Assembly (NCBI GenBank): GCA_920105625.2
Contig: OV050033.1
Location: 88,724,280 to 88,788,279 of the forward strand
Source: Clusia tigrina
Taxonomy: Eukaryota; Arthropoda; Insecta; Diptera; Clusiidae
Direction: 5' to 3'
Length of the DNA: 64,000 nucleotides
Under the pieces are notes generated by a model. It was not told where the DNA came from. It made no database searches and saw only the letters and a list, made by a program, of their open reading frames with translations. Position numbers and translations under genes: made by a program. Shown in pieces: positions 39,621 through 53,371 of this stretch (its first letter is position 1; each line of letters starts with the position of its first letter).

Positions 39621-40076
39621 AGAAACGCTTGTAACTTTTTACGGGAGCGTCATAAAACCTTGAAATTTTGTAACAATAAAGTACTCGAGCCTCTTGTCAA
39701 TTTAAGTTATCGCTCAAAGCTATGCTACCCTTGAGTCCCAAATCAAATCACTGATAAAACTCCAAATGGCCCTAACTCCTATACGGTACGTCCTACACCT
39801 ATCAAAGTTTGCAACATACAAATGCTTGTAACTTTTTACTGGAGCGTCATAAAATCTTGAAATTTTGTAACAATAAAGTACTCGAGCCTCTTGTTAATTT
39901 AAGCTATCGCTCAAAGCTATGCTACCCTTGATTCCCAAATTAAACACTGATAAAACTTCAAATGGCCTTAACTTCTATACGGTACGTCCTACACCTATCA
40001 AAGTTTGCAACATACAAATGCTTGTAACTTTTTACTGGAGCGTCATAAAACCTTGAAACTTTGTAACAATAAAGTA

Positions 40077-40276
40077 CTCGAGCATCTTGTCAATTTAAGC
40101 TATCGCTCAAATCTATGCTACCCTTGAGTCCCAAATCAAACACTGATAAAACTTCAAATGGCCCTTACTTCTTTCTATACGGTACGTCCTACACCTATCA
40201 AAGTTTGCAACATACAAATGCTTGTAACTTTTTACTGGAGCGTCATAATACCTTGAAATTTTGTAACAATAAAGTA
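40077..40276. repeat. 200-bp monomer with 4-bp insertion
   Basis: TTACTTCTTTCTATACGG near 40167 carries four extra bases relative to TTACTTCTATACGG, apparently a short TTCT/CTTT duplication. The XhoI spacing is 200 bp. Seen once. Confidence 0.85.
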
Positions 40277-43200
40277 CTCGAGCCTCTTGTCAATTTAAGC
40301 TAACGCTCAAACCTATGCTACCCTTGAGTCCCAAATCAAACACTGATAAAACTTCAAATGGCCCTAACTTCTATACGGTACGTCCTACACCTATCAAAGT
40401 TTGCAACATACAATTGCTTGTAACTTTTTACTGGAGCGTCATAAAACCTTGAAATTTTGTAACAATAAAGTACTCGAGACTCTTGTCAATTTAAGCTATC
40501 GCTCAAAGCTATGCTACCCTTGAGTTCCAAATCAAACACTGATAAAACTTCAAATGGCCCTAATTTTTATACGGCACGTCCTTCTCCTATCACAGTTTGC
40601 AACATACAAATGCTTGAAACTTTTTACTGGAGCGTCATAAAACCTTCAAATTTTGTAACAATAAAGTGCTCGAGCCTCTTGTCAATTTAAGCTATCGCTC
40701 AAAGCTATGCTACCCTTGAGTCCCAATTCAAACACTGTTAAAACTTCAAATGGCCCTAACTTATATGCGGTACGTCCTACACCTATCAAAGTTTGCAACA
40801 TACAAATGCTTCTAACTTTTTACTGGAGCGTCATAAAACCTTCAAATTTTGTAACAATAAAGTACTCGAGCCTCTTGTCAATTTAAGCTATCGCTCAAAG
40901 CTATGCTATCCTTGAGTCCCAAATCAAACACTGTTAAAACTTCAAATAGCCCTAACTTCTATACGGTACGCCCTACACATATCAAAGTTTGCAACATACA
41001 AATGCTTGTAACTTTTTACTGGAGCGTCATAAAACCTTGAAATTTTGTAACAATAAATTACTCGAGCCTCTTGTCAATTTAAGCTATCGCTCAAAGCTAT
41101 GCTACCCTTGAGTCCCAAATCAAAAACTGATAAAACTTCAAATGGCCCTAACTTCTATACGGTACGTCCTACACCTATCAAAGTTTGCAACATAGAAACG
41201 CTTGTAACTTTTTACGGGAGCGTCATAAAACCTTGAAATTTTGTAACAATAAAGTACTCGAGCCTCTTGTCAATTTAAGCTATCGCTCAAAGCTATGCTA
41301 CCCTTGAGTCCCAAATCAAAAACTGATAAAACTTCAAATGGCCCTAACTTCTATACGGTACGTCCTACACCTATCAAAGTTTGCAACATAGAAACGCTTG
41401 TAACTTTTTACGGGAGCGTCATAAAACCTTGAAATTTTGTAACAATAAAGTACTCGAGCCTCTTGTCAATTTAAGCTATCGCTCAAAGCTATGCTACATT
41501 TGAGTCCCAAATCAAACACTGATAAAACTTCAAATTACCCTAACTGCTATAAGGTACGTCCTACACCTATCAAAATTTGCAACATAGAAACGCTTGTAAC
41601 TGTTTACGGGAGCGTCATAAAACCTTGAAATTTTGTAACAATAAAGTACTCGAGCCTCTTGTCAATTTAAGCTATCGCTCAAACCTATGCTACCCTTGAG
41701 TCCCAAATCACACACTGATAAAACTTCAAATGGCCCTAACTTCTATACGGTACGTCCTACACCTATCAAAGTTTGCACCATACAATTGCTTGTAACTTTT
41801 TATTGGAGCGTCATAAAACCTTGAAATTTTGTAACAATAAAGTACTCGAGACTATTGTCAATTTAAGCTATCGCTCAAAGCTATGCAACCCTTGAGTTCC
41901 AAATCAAACACTGATAAAACTTCAAATGGCCCTAATTTTTATACTGTACGTCCTTCTCCTATCACAGTTTGCAACATACAAATGCTTGTAACTTTTTACT
42001 GGAGCGTCATAAAACCTTGAAATTTTGTAACAATAAAGTACTCGAGCCTCTTGTCAATTTGAACTATCGCTCAAAGCTATGCTACCATTGAGTAACAAAT
42101 CAAACACTGATAAAACTTCAAATTGCCTTAACTTCTATACGGTACGTCCTACACCTATCAAAGTTTGCAACATAGAAACTCTTGTAACTTTTTACTGGAG
42201 CGTCATAAAACCTTGAAATTTTGTAACAATAAAGTACTCGAGCCTCTTGTCAATTTAAGCTATCGCTCAAAGCTATGCTACACTTCAGTCCCAAATCAAA
42301 CACTGTAAAAACTTCAAATGGCCTTACCTTCTATACGGTACGTCCCACACCTATCAAAGTTTGCACCATACAATTGCTTGTAACTTTTTATTGGAGCGTC
42401 ATAAAACCTTGAAATTTTGTAACAATAAAGTACTCGAGACTATTGTCAATTTAAGCTATCGCTCAAAGCTATGCTACCCTTGAGTCCCAAATCAAACACT
42501 GATAAAACTTCAAATGACTTTAACTCCTATACGGTAAGTCCTACACCTATCAAGGTTTGCAACATACAGATGCTTGTAACTTTTTACTGGAGCGTCATAA
42601 AACCTTGAAATTTTGTAACAATAAAGTACTCGAGCCTCTTGTCAATTTCAATTATCGCTCAAAGCTATGCTACCATTGAGTAACAAATCAAACACTGATA
42701 AAACTTCAAATGGCCTTAACTTCTATACGGTACGTCCTACACCTATCAAAGTTTGCAACATAGAAACTCTTGTAACTTTTTACTGGAGCGTCATAAAACC
42801 TTGAAATTTTGTAACAATAAAGTACTCGAGCCTCTTGTCAATTTAAGCTATCGCTCAAAGCTATGCTACACTTGAGTCCCAAATCAAACACTGTAAAAAC
42901 TTCAAATGGCCTTACCTTCTATACGGTACGTCCCACACCTATCAAAGTTTGCAACATACAAATGCTTGTAACTTTTTACTGGAGCGTCATAAAACCTTGA
43001 AATTTTGTAACAATAAAGTACTCGAGCCTCTTGTCAATTTAAGCTATCGCTCAAAGCTATGCTACCCTTGAGTCCCAAATCAAACACTGATAAAACTTCA
43101 AATGGCCCTAACTTATATGCGGTACGTCCTACACCTATCAAAGTTTGCAACATACAAATGCTTGAAACTTTTTACTGGAGCGTCATAAAACCTTCAAATT

Positions 43201-43947
43201 TTGTGACAATAAAGTACTCGAGCCTCTTGTCAATTTAAGCTATCGCTCAAAGCTATGCTACCCTTGTGTCCCAAATTAAACACTGTTAAAACTTCAAATG
43301 GCCCTAACTTATATGCGGTACGTCCTACACCTATCAAAGTTTGCAACATACAAATGCTTGTAACTTTTTACTGGAGCGTCATAAAACCTTCAAATTTTGT
43401 AACAATAAAGTACTCGAGCCTCTTGTCAATTTAAGCTATCGCTCAAAGCTATGCTACCCTTGAGTCCCAAATCAAACACTGATAAATCTTCAAATGGCCC
43501 TAACTCCTATACGGTACGTCCTACACCTATCAAAGTTTGCAACATAGAAACGCTTGTAACTTTTTACGGGAGCGTCATAAAACCTTAAAATTTTGTAACA
43601 ATAAAGTACTCGAGCCTCTTGTCAATTTAAACTATCGCTCAAAGCTATGCTACCCTTGAGTTCCAAATCAAACACTGATAAAACTTCAAATGGCCCTAAT
43701 TTCTATACGGTACGTCATTCTCCTATCACAGTTTGCAACATACAAATGCTTGTAACTTTTTACTGGAGCGTCATAAAACCTTGAAATTTTGAAACAATAA
43801 AGTACTCGAGCCTCTTGTCAATTTGAACTATCGCTCAAAGCTATGCTACCATTGAGTCCCAAATCAAACACTGATAAAACTTCAAATGGTCCTAACTTCT
43901 ATGCGGTACGTCCTACACCTATCAAAGTTTGCAACATACAAATGCTT
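40202..43947. repeat. Large segmental duplication, copy 2 (about 3.75 kb)
   Basis: Second copy of 33264-37401. It lacks two monomers relative to copy 1 (the junction corresponds to about 33923-34314). Scattered single changes include GTCCTACACC against GTCCTGCACC, CTACACTTCAG against CTACACTTGAG, and TTATATGCGG against TTATTTGCGG. One monomer at about 42475-42570 is of a different subtype, although the flanks stay in register. Confidence 0.9.
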
Positions 43948-44534
43948 GTAACTTTTTACTAGAGCGTCATAAAACCTTGAAATTTTGTAACAATAAAGTA
44001 CTCGAGCCTCTTGTCAATTTAAGCTATCGCTCAAAGCTATGCTACCCATGAGTCCCAAATCAAACACTGATAAAACTTCAAATGGCCCTAACTTCTATAC
44101 GGTACGTCCTACACCTATCAAAGTTTGCAACATACAAATGCTTGTAACTTTTTACTGGAGCGTCATAAAACCTTGAAATTTTGTAACAATAAAGTACTCG
44201 AGCCTCTTTTTCAATTTAAGTTATCGCTCAAAGCTATGCTACCCTTGAGTCCCAAATCAAACACTGATAAAACTTCAAATGGCCCTAAATCATATACGGT
44301 ACGTCCTATACCTATCAAAGTTTGCAACATAGAAATGCTTGTAACTTTTTACTGGAGCGTCATAAAACCTTGAAATTTTGTAACAATAAAGTACTCGAGC
44401 CTCTTGTCAATTTAAGCTATCCCTCAAAGCTATGCTACCATTGAGTCCCAAATCAAACACTGATAAAACTTCAAATGGCCCTAACTTCTATACGGTACGT
44501 CCTACACCTATCAAAGTTTGCACCATACAAATGT

Positions 44535-45113
44535 TTGTAACTTTTTACTGGACCGTCATAAAACCTTGAAATTTTGTAACAATAAAGTTCTCGAGACTCT
44601 TGTCAATTTAAGCTATCGCTCAAAGCTATGCTACCCTTGAGTTCTAAATCAAACACTGATAAAACTTCAAATGGTCCTAATTTCTATACGGTACGTCCTT
44701 CTCCTATCACAGTTTGCAACATACAAATGTTTGTAACTTTTTACTGGAGCGTCATAAAACCTTGAAATTTTGTAACAATAAAGTACTCGAGCCTCTTGTC
44801 AATTTAAACTATCGCTCAAAGCTATGCTACCATTGATTCCCAAATCAAACACTGATAAAACTTCAAATGGCCCTAACTTCTATGTGGTACGTCCTACACC
44901 TATCAAAGTTTGCAACATACAAATGCTTGTAACTTTTTACTGGAGCGTCATAGAACCTTGAAATTTTATAACAATAAAGTACTCGAGCCTCTTGTCAATT
45001 TAATCTATCGCTGAAAGCTATGCTACCCATGAGTCCCAAATCAAACACTGATAATACTTGAAATGGCCCTAACTTCTATACGGTACGTCCTACACCTATC
45101 AAAGTTTGCAACA
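44535..45113. repeat. Three-monomer block with distant copy at 56.3 kb
   Basis: The series GGACCGTCAT, AAGTTCTCGAGACT, GAGTTCTAAATC, TATGTGGTA, CATAGAACC, ATCTATCGCTGAAAGC and GATAATACTTG is also found at 56300-56878, an offset of about 11765 bp (60 monomers + 5). I saw no intermediate copy between them. Confidence 0.8.
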
Positions 45114-45885
45114 TAGAAACGCTTGTAACTTTTTACTGGAGCGTCATAAAACCTTGAAATTTTGTAACAATAAACTACTCGAGCCTCTTGTCAATTTAAG
45201 CTATCGCTCAAAGCTATGCTACCCTTGAGTCCCAAATCAAACACTGATAAAACTTGAAATGGCCTTAACTTCTATACGGTACGTCCCACACCTATCAAAG
45301 TTTGCAACATACAAATGCTTGTAACTTTTTACTGGAGCGTCATAAAACCTTGAAATTTTGTAACAATAAAGTACTCGAGCCTCTTGTCAATTTAAGCTAT
45401 CGCTCAAAGCTATGCTACCCTTGAGTCCCAAATCAAACACTGATAAAACTTCAAATGGCCCTAACTTATATGCGGTACGTCCTACACCTATCAAAGTTTG
45501 CCACATACAAATGCTTGAAACTTTTTACTGGAGCGTCATAAAACCTTCAAATTTTGTAACAATAAAGTACTCGAGCCTCTTGTCAATTTTAGCTATCGCT
45601 CAAAGCTATGCTACCCTTGAGTCCCAAATCAAACACTGATAAAACTTCAAATGGCCCTAACTTATATGCGGTACGTCCTACACCTATCAAAATTTGCAAC
45701 ATACAAATGCTTGTAACTTTTTACTGGAGCGTCATAAAACCTTCAATTTTGTAACAATAAAGTACTCGAGCCTCTTGTCAATTTAAGCTATCGCTCAAAG
45801 CTATGCTACCCTTGAGTCCCAAATCAAACACTGTTAAAACTTCAAATAGCCCTAACTTCTATATGGTACGCCCTACACCTATCAC

Positions 45886-46669
45886 AGTTTGCAACATACA
45901 AATGCTTGTAACTTTTTACTGGAGCGTCATAAAACCTTGAAATTTTGTAACAATAAAGTACTCGAGCCTCTTGTCAATTTAAACTATCGCTCAAAGCTAT
46001 GCTACCATTGATTCCCAAATCAAACACTGATAAAACTTCAAATGGCCCTAAATCCTATACGGTACGTCCTACACCTATCAAAGTTTGCAACATAGAAATG
46101 CTTGTAACTTTTTACTGGAGCGTCATAAAACCTTGAAATTTTGTAACAATAAAGTACTCGAGCCTCTTGTCAATTTAAGCTATCGCTCAAAGCTATGCTA
46201 CCATTGAATCCCAAATCAAACACTGATAAAACTTCAAATGGCCCTAACTTCTATGCGGTACGTCCTACACCTATCAAAGTTTGCAACATACAAATGCTTG
46301 TAACTTTTTACTGGAGCGTCATAAAACCTTGAAATTTTGTAACAATAAAGTACTCGAGCCTCTTGTCAATTTAAACTATCGCTCAAAGCTATGCTACCAT
46401 TGATTCCCAAATCAAACACTGATAAAACTTCAAATGGCCCTAAATCCTATACGGTACGTCCTACACCTATCAAAGTTTGCAACATAGAAATGCTTGTAAC
46501 TTTTTACTGGAGCGTCATAAAACCTTGAAATTTTGTAACAATAAAGTACTCGAGCCTCTTGTCAATTTAAGCTATCGCTCAAAGCTATGCTACCATTGAG
46601 TCCCAAATCAAACACTGATAAAACTTCAAATGGCCCTAACTTCTATGCGGTACGTCCTACACCTATCAA
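45886..46669. repeat. Dimer tandem duplication (2 x 392 bp)
   Basis: A TTTAAACTATC/CATTGATTCCC/CTAAATCC/AGAAATGC monomer and a TTTAAGC/CATTGA/TTCTATGCGG monomer repeat with an offset of 392 bp (AAACTATC at 45981 and 46373). The copies are 45886-46277 and 46278-46669. They differ at CATTGAATCCC (46206) against CATTGAGTCCC. A diverged third copy lies at about 47.66-48.06 kb. Confidence 0.88.
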
Positions 46670-48075
46670 AGTTTGCAACATACAAATGCTTGTAACTTTT
46701 TACTAGAGCGTCATAAAACCTTGAAATTTTGTAACAATAAAGTACTCGAGCCTCTTGTCAATTTAAGCTATCGGTCAAAGCTATGCTACCCATGAGTCCC
46801 AAATCAAACACTGATAAAACTTCAAATGGCCCTAACTTCTATACGGTACGTCCTACACCTATCAAAGTTTGCAACATAGAAACGCTTGTAACTTTTTACT
46901 GGAGCGTCATAAAACCTTGAAATTTTGTAACAATAAACTACTCGAGCCTCTTGTCAATTTAAGCTATCGCCCAAAGCTATGCTACCCTTGAGTCCCAAAT
47001 CAAACACTGATAAAACTTGAAATGGCCTTAACTTCTATACGGTACGTCCCACACCTATCAAAGTTTGCAACATACAAATGCTTGTAACTTTTTACTGGAG
47101 CGTCATAAATCCTTGAAATTTTGTAACAATAAAGTACTCGAGCCTCTTGTCAATTTAAGCTATCGCTCAAAGCTATGCTACCCTTGAGTCCCAAATCAAA
47201 CACTGATAAAACTTCAAATGGCCCTAACTTATATGCGGTACGTCTTACACTTATCAAAGTTTGCCACATACAAATGCTTGAAACTTTTTACTGGAGCGTC
47301 ATAAAACCTTCAAATTTTGTAACAATAAAGTACTCGAGCCTCTTGTCAATTTAAGCTATCGCTCAAAGCTATGCTACCCTTGAGTCCCAAATCAAACACT
47401 GATAAAACTTCAAATGGCCCTAACTTATATGCGGTACGTCCTACACCTATCAAAATTTGCAACATACAAATGCTTGTAACTTTTTACTGGAGCGTCATAA
47501 AACCTTCAAATTTTGTAACAATAAAGTACTCGAGCCTCTTGTCAATTTAAGCTATCGCTCAAAGCTATGCTACCCTTGAGTCCCAAATCAAACACTGATA
47601 AAACTTCAAATGGCCCTAACTTATATGCGGTACGTCCTACACCTATCAAAGTGTGCAACATACAAATGCTTGTAACTTTTTACTGGAGCGTCATAAAACC
47701 TTGAAATTTTGTAACAATAAAGTACTCGAGCCTCTTGTCAATTTAAACTATCGCTCAAAGCTATGCTACCATTGATTCCCAAATCAAACACTGATAAAAC
47801 TTCAAATGGCCCTAAATCCTATACGGTACGTCCTACACCTATCAAAGTTTGCAACATAGAAATGCTTGTAACTTTTTACTGGAGCGTCATAAAATCTTGA
47901 AATTTTGTAACAATAAAGTACTCGAGCCTCTTGTCAATTTAAGCTATCGCTCAAAGCTATGCTACCATTGATTCCCAAATCAAACACTGATAAAACTTCA
48001 AATGGCCCTAACTTCTATACGGTACGTCCTACACCTATCAAAGTTTGCAACATACAAATGCTTGTAACTTTTTAG

Positions 48076-50821
48076 TGGAGCGTCATAAAACCTTCAAATT
48101 TTGTAACAATAAAGTACTCGAGCCTCTTGTCAATTTAAGCTATCGCTCAAAGCTATGCCACCCTTGAGTCCCAAATTAAACACTGTTAAAACTTCAAATG
48201 GCCCTAACTTATATGCGGTACGTCCTACACCTATCAAAGTTTGCAAACATACAAATGCTTCTAACTTTTTACTGGAGCGTCATAAAACCTTCAAATTTTG
48301 TAACAATAAAGTACTCGAGCCTCTTGTCAATTTAAGCTATCGCTCAAAGCTATGCTACCCTTGAGTCCCAAATCAAACACTGATAAAACTTCAAATGGCC
48401 CTAACTTATATGCGGTACGTCCTACACCTATCAAAGTGTGCAACATACAAATGCTTGTAACTTTTTACTAGAGCGTCATAAAACCTTGAAATTTTGTAAC
48501 AATAAAGTACTCGAGCCTCTTGTCAATTTAAGCTATCGCTCAAAGCTATGCTACCATTGAGTCCCAAATCAAACACTGATAAAACTTCAAATTACCCTAA
48601 CTCCTATACGGTACGTCCTACACCTATCAAAATTTGCAACATAGAAACGCTTGTAACTTTTTACGGGAGCGTCATAAAACCTTGAAATTTTGTAACAATA
48701 AAGTACTCGAGCCTCTTGTCAATTTAAGCTATCGCTCAAATCTATGCTACCCTTGAGTCCCAAAACAAACACTGTTAAAACTTCAAATAGCCCTAACTTC
48801 TATACGGTACGCCCTACACCTATCACAGTTTGCAACATACAAATGCTTGTAACTTTTTACTGGAGCGTCATAAAACCTTCAAATTTTGTAACAATAAAGT
48901 ACTCGAGCCTCTTGTCAATTTAAGCTATCGCTCAAAGCTATGCTACCCTTGAGTCCCAAATTAAACACTGTTAAAACTTCAAATGGCCCTAACTTATATG
49001 CGGTACGTCCTACACCTATCAAAGTTTGCAAACATACAAATGCTTCTAACTTTTTACTGGAGCGTCATAAAACCTTCAAATTTTGTAACAATAAAGTACT
49101 CGAGCCTCTTGTCAATTTAAGCTATCGCTCAAAGCTATGCTACCCTTGAGTCCCAAATCAAACACTGATAAAACTTCAAATGGTCCTAACTTATATGCGG
49201 TACGTCCTACACCTATCAAAGTGTGCAACATACAAATGCTTGTAACTTTTTACTGGAGCGTCATAGAACCTTGAAATTTTGTAACAATAAAGTACTCGAG
49301 CCTCTTGTCAATTTAAGCTATCGCTCAAAGCTATGCTACCATTGAGTCCCAAATCAAACACTGATAAAACTTCAAATTACCCTAACTCCTATACGGTACG
49401 TCCTACACCTATCAAAATTTGCAACATAGAAACGCTTGTAACTTTTTACGGGAGCGTCATAAAACCTTGAAATTTTGTAACAATAAAGTACTCGAGCCTC
49501 TTGTCAATTTAAGCTATCGCTCAAATCTATGCTACCCTTGAGTCCCAAATCAAACACTGATAAAACTTCAAATGGCCCTTACTTCTATACGGTACGTCCT
49601 ACACCTATCAAAGTTTGCAACATACAAATGCTTGTAACTTTTTACTGGAGCGTCATAAAACCTTGAAATTTTGTAACAATAAAGTACTCGAGCCTCTTGT
49701 CAATTTAAGCTATCGCTCAAACCTATGCTACCCTTGAGTCCCAAATCACACACTGATAAAACTTCAAATGGCCCTAACTTCTATACGGTACGTCCTACAC
49801 CTATCAAAGTTTGCAACATACAATTGCTTGTAACTTTTTATTGGAGCGTCATAAAACCTTGAAATTTTGTAACAATAAAGTACTCGAGACTATTGTCAAT
49901 TTAAGCTATCGCTCAAAGCTATGCAACCCTTGAGTTCCAAATCAAACACTGATAAAACTTCAAATGGCCCTAATTTGTATACGGTACGTCCTTCTCCTAT
50001 CACAGTTTGCAACATACAAATGCTTGTAACTTTTTACTGGAGCGTCATAAAACCTTGAAATTTTGTAACAATAAAGTACTCGAGCCTCTTGTCAATTTGA
50101 ACTATCGCTCAAAGCTATGCTACCATTGAGTAACAAATCAAACACTGATAAAACTTCAAATGGCCTTAACTTCTATACGGTACGTCCTACACCTATCAAA
50201 GTTTGCAACATAGAAACTCTTGTAACTTTTTACTGGAGCGTCATAAAACCTTGAAATTTTGTAACAATAAAGTACTCGAGCCTCTTGTCAATTTAAGCTA
50301 TCGCTCAAAGCTATGCTACCCTTGAGTCCCAAATCAAACACTGTTAAAACTTCAAATGGCCTTAACTTCTATACGGTACGTCCCACACCTATCAAAGTTT
50401 GCAACATACAAATGCTTGTAACTTTTTACTGGAGCGTCATAAAACCTTGAAATTTTGTAACAATAAAGTACTCGAGCCTCTTGTCAATTTAAGCTATCGC
50501 TCAAAGCTATGCTACCCTTGAGTCCCAAATCAAACACTGATAAAACTTCAAATGGCCCTAACTTATATGCGGTACGTCCTACACCTATCAAAGTTTGCAA
50601 CATACAAATGCTTGAAACTTTTTACTGGAGCGTCATAAAACCTTCAAATTTTGTAACAATAAAGTACTCGAGCCTCTTGTCAATTTAAGCTATCGCTCAA
50701 AGCTATGCTACCCTTGAGTCCCAAATTAAACACTGTTAAAACTTCAAATGGCCCTAACTTATATGCGGTACGTCCTACACCTATCAAAGTTTGCAACATA
50801 CAAATGCTTGTAACTTTTTAC
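48076..50821. repeat. 13/14-monomer unit, copy A (2746 bp)
   Basis: The offset to copy B is 2746 bp (14 x 196 + 2), judged from ATGCCACCC at 48145/50891 and GCAAACATAC at 48243/50989. Within it a tetramer is repeated at 785 bp (48155 and 48940 blocks, both with the one-base insertion GCAAACAT). Compared with B it has one extra monomer at about 50091-50287 (GAGTAAC/GAAACTC type) and GGTCC at about 49183. Confidence 0.9.
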
Positions 50822-53371
50822 TGGAGCGTCATAAAACCTTCAAATTTTGTAACAATAAAGTACTCGAGCCTCTTGTCAATTTAAGCTATCGCTCAAAGCT
50901 ATGCCACCCTTGAGTCCCAAATTAAACACTGTTAAAACTTCAAATGGCCCTAACTTATATGCGGTACGTCCTACACCTATCAAAGTTTGCAAACATACAA
51001 ATGCTTCTAACTTTTTACTGGAGCGTCATAAAACCTTCAAATTTTGTAACAATAAAGTACTCGAGCCTCTTGTCAATTTAAGCTATCGCTCAAAGCTATG
51101 CTACCCTTGAGTCCCAAATCAAACACTGATAAAACTTCAAATGGCCCTAACTTATATGCGGTACGTCCTACACCTATCAAAGTGTGCAACATACAAATGC
51201 TTGTAACTTTTTACTAGAGCGTCATAAAACCTTGAAATTTTGTAACAATAAAGTACTCGAGCCTCTTGTCAATTTAAGCTATCGCTCAAAGCTATGCTAC
51301 CATTGAGTCCCAAATCAAACACTGATAAAACTTCAAATTACCCTAACTCCTATACGGTACGCCCTACACCTATCAAAATTTGCAACATAGAAACGCTTGT
51401 AACTTTTTACGGGAGCGTCATAAAACCTTGAAATTTTGTAACAATAAAGTACTCGAGCCTCTTGTCAATTTAAGCTATCGCTCAAATCTATGCTACCCTT
51501 GAGTCCCAAAACAAACACTGTTAAAACTTCAAATAGCCCTAACTTCTATACGGTACGCCCTACACCTATCACAGTTTGCAACATACAAATGCTTGTAACT
51601 TTTTACTGGAGCGTCATAAAACCTTCAAATTTTGTAACAATAAAGTACTCGAGCCTCTTGTCAATTTAAGCTATCGCTCAAAGCTATGCTACCCTTGAGT
51701 CCCAAATTAAACACTGTTAAAACTTCAAATGGCCCTAACTTATATGCGGTACGTCCTACACCTATCAAAGTTTGCAAACATACAAATGCTTCTAACTTTT
51801 TACTGGAGCGTCATAAAACCTTCAAATTTTGTAACAATAAAGTACTCGAGCCTCTTGTCAATTTAAGCTATCGCTCAAAGCTATGCTACCCTTGAGTCCC
51901 AAATCAAACACTGATAAAACTTCAAATGGCCCTAACTTATATGCGGTACGTCCTACACCTATCAAAGTGTGCAACATACAAATGCTTGTAACTTTTTACT
52001 GGAGCGTCATAAAACCTTGAAATTTTGTAACAATAAAGTACTCGAGCCTCTTGTCAATTTAAGCTATCGCTCAAAGCTATGCTACCATTGAGTCCCAAAT
52101 CAAACACTGATAAAACTTCAAATTACCCTAACTCCTATACGGTACGTCCTACACCTATCAAAATTTGCAACATAGAAACGCTTGTAACTTTTTACGGGAG
52201 CGTCATAAAACCTTGAAATTTTGTAACAATAAAGTACTCGAGCCTCTTGTCAATTTAAGCTATCGCTCAAATCTATGCTACCCTTGAGTCCCAAATCAAA
52301 CACTGATAAAACTTCAAATGGCCCTTACTTCTATACGGTACGTCCTACACCTATCAAAGTTTGCAACATACAAATGCTTGTAACTTTTTACTGGAGCGTC
52401 ATAAAACCTTGAAATTTTGTAACAATAAAGTACTCGAGCCTCTTGTCAATTTAAGCTATCGCTCAAACCTATGCTACCCTTGAGTCCCAAATCACACACT
52501 GATAAAACTTCAAATGGCCCTAACTTCTATACGGTACGTCCTACACCTATCAAAGTTTGCAACATACAATTGCTTGTAACTTTTTATTGGAGCGTCATAA
52601 AACCTTGAAATTTTGTAACAATAAAGTACTCGAGACTATTGTCAATTTAAGCTATCGCTCAAAGCTATGCAACCCTTGAGTTCCAAATCAAACACTGATA
52701 AAACTTCAAATGGCCCTAATTTGTATACGGTACGTCCTTCTCCTATCACAGTTTGCAACATACAAATGCTTGTAACTTTTTACTGCAGCGTCATAAAACC
52801 TTGAAATTTTGTAACAATAAAGTACTCGAGCCTCTTGTCAATTTAAGCTATCGCTCAAAGCTATGCTACCCTTGAGTCCCAAATCAAACACTGTTAAAAC
52901 TTCAAATGGCCTTAACTTCTATACGGTACGTCCCACACCTATCAAAGTTTGCAACATACAAATGCTTGTAACTTTTTACTGGAGCGTCATAAAACCTTGA
53001 AATTTTGTAACAATAAAGTACTCGAGCCTCTTGTCAATTTAAGCTATCGCTCAAAGCTATGCTACCCTTGAGTCCCAAATCAAACACTGATAAAACTTCA
53101 AATGGCCCTAACTTATATGCGGTACGTCCTACACCTATCAAAGTTTGCAACATACAAATGCTTGAAACTTTTTACTGGAGCGTCATAAAACCTTCAAATT
53201 TTGTAACAATAAAGTACTCGAGCCTCTTGTCAATTTAAGCTATCGCTCAAAGCTATGCTACCCTTGTGTCCCAAATTAAACACTGTTAAAACTTCAAATG
53301 GCCCTAACTTATATGCGGTACGTCCTACACCTATCAAAGTTTGCAACATACAAATGCTTGTAACTTTTTAC
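50822..53371. repeat. 13/14-monomer unit, copy B (2550 bp)
   Basis: The offset to copy C is 2550 bp (13 x 196 + 2). B and C share TACTGCAGCG (52781 and 55331) and GTACGCCC near 51357/53907, which A lacks (A has TACTGGAGCG and GTACGTCC), so B and C are closer relatives. It contains the same two GCAAACAT monomers, 785 bp apart. Confidence 0.9.

Larger units (their letters stand above)
30411..43950. repeat. Array zone 4: first TCTCCTATCACAG monomers, large duplication
   Basis: From about 30.9 kb a subtype appears with GAGTTCC, AATTTTTATAC or AATTTCTATAC, TCTCCTATCACAG and often ACTCGAGACT. I did not see it in 1-30.8 kb. The zone also has CATACAATTGC and CTCAAACC monomers and runs of ACGGGAGCGTC monomers with AAAAACTGAT at 34.5-34.9 kb. 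No gene or foreign DNA is present. Confidence 0.8.

Noticed and set aside
48155..48364. 69-codon frames at 48155, 48940, 50901, 51686, 53451 and 54236
   Set aside because: They are identical because the DNA unit is duplicated, and open because of the one-base insertion GCAAACAT. Repetition of the frame reflects copy number of the satellite, not selection.
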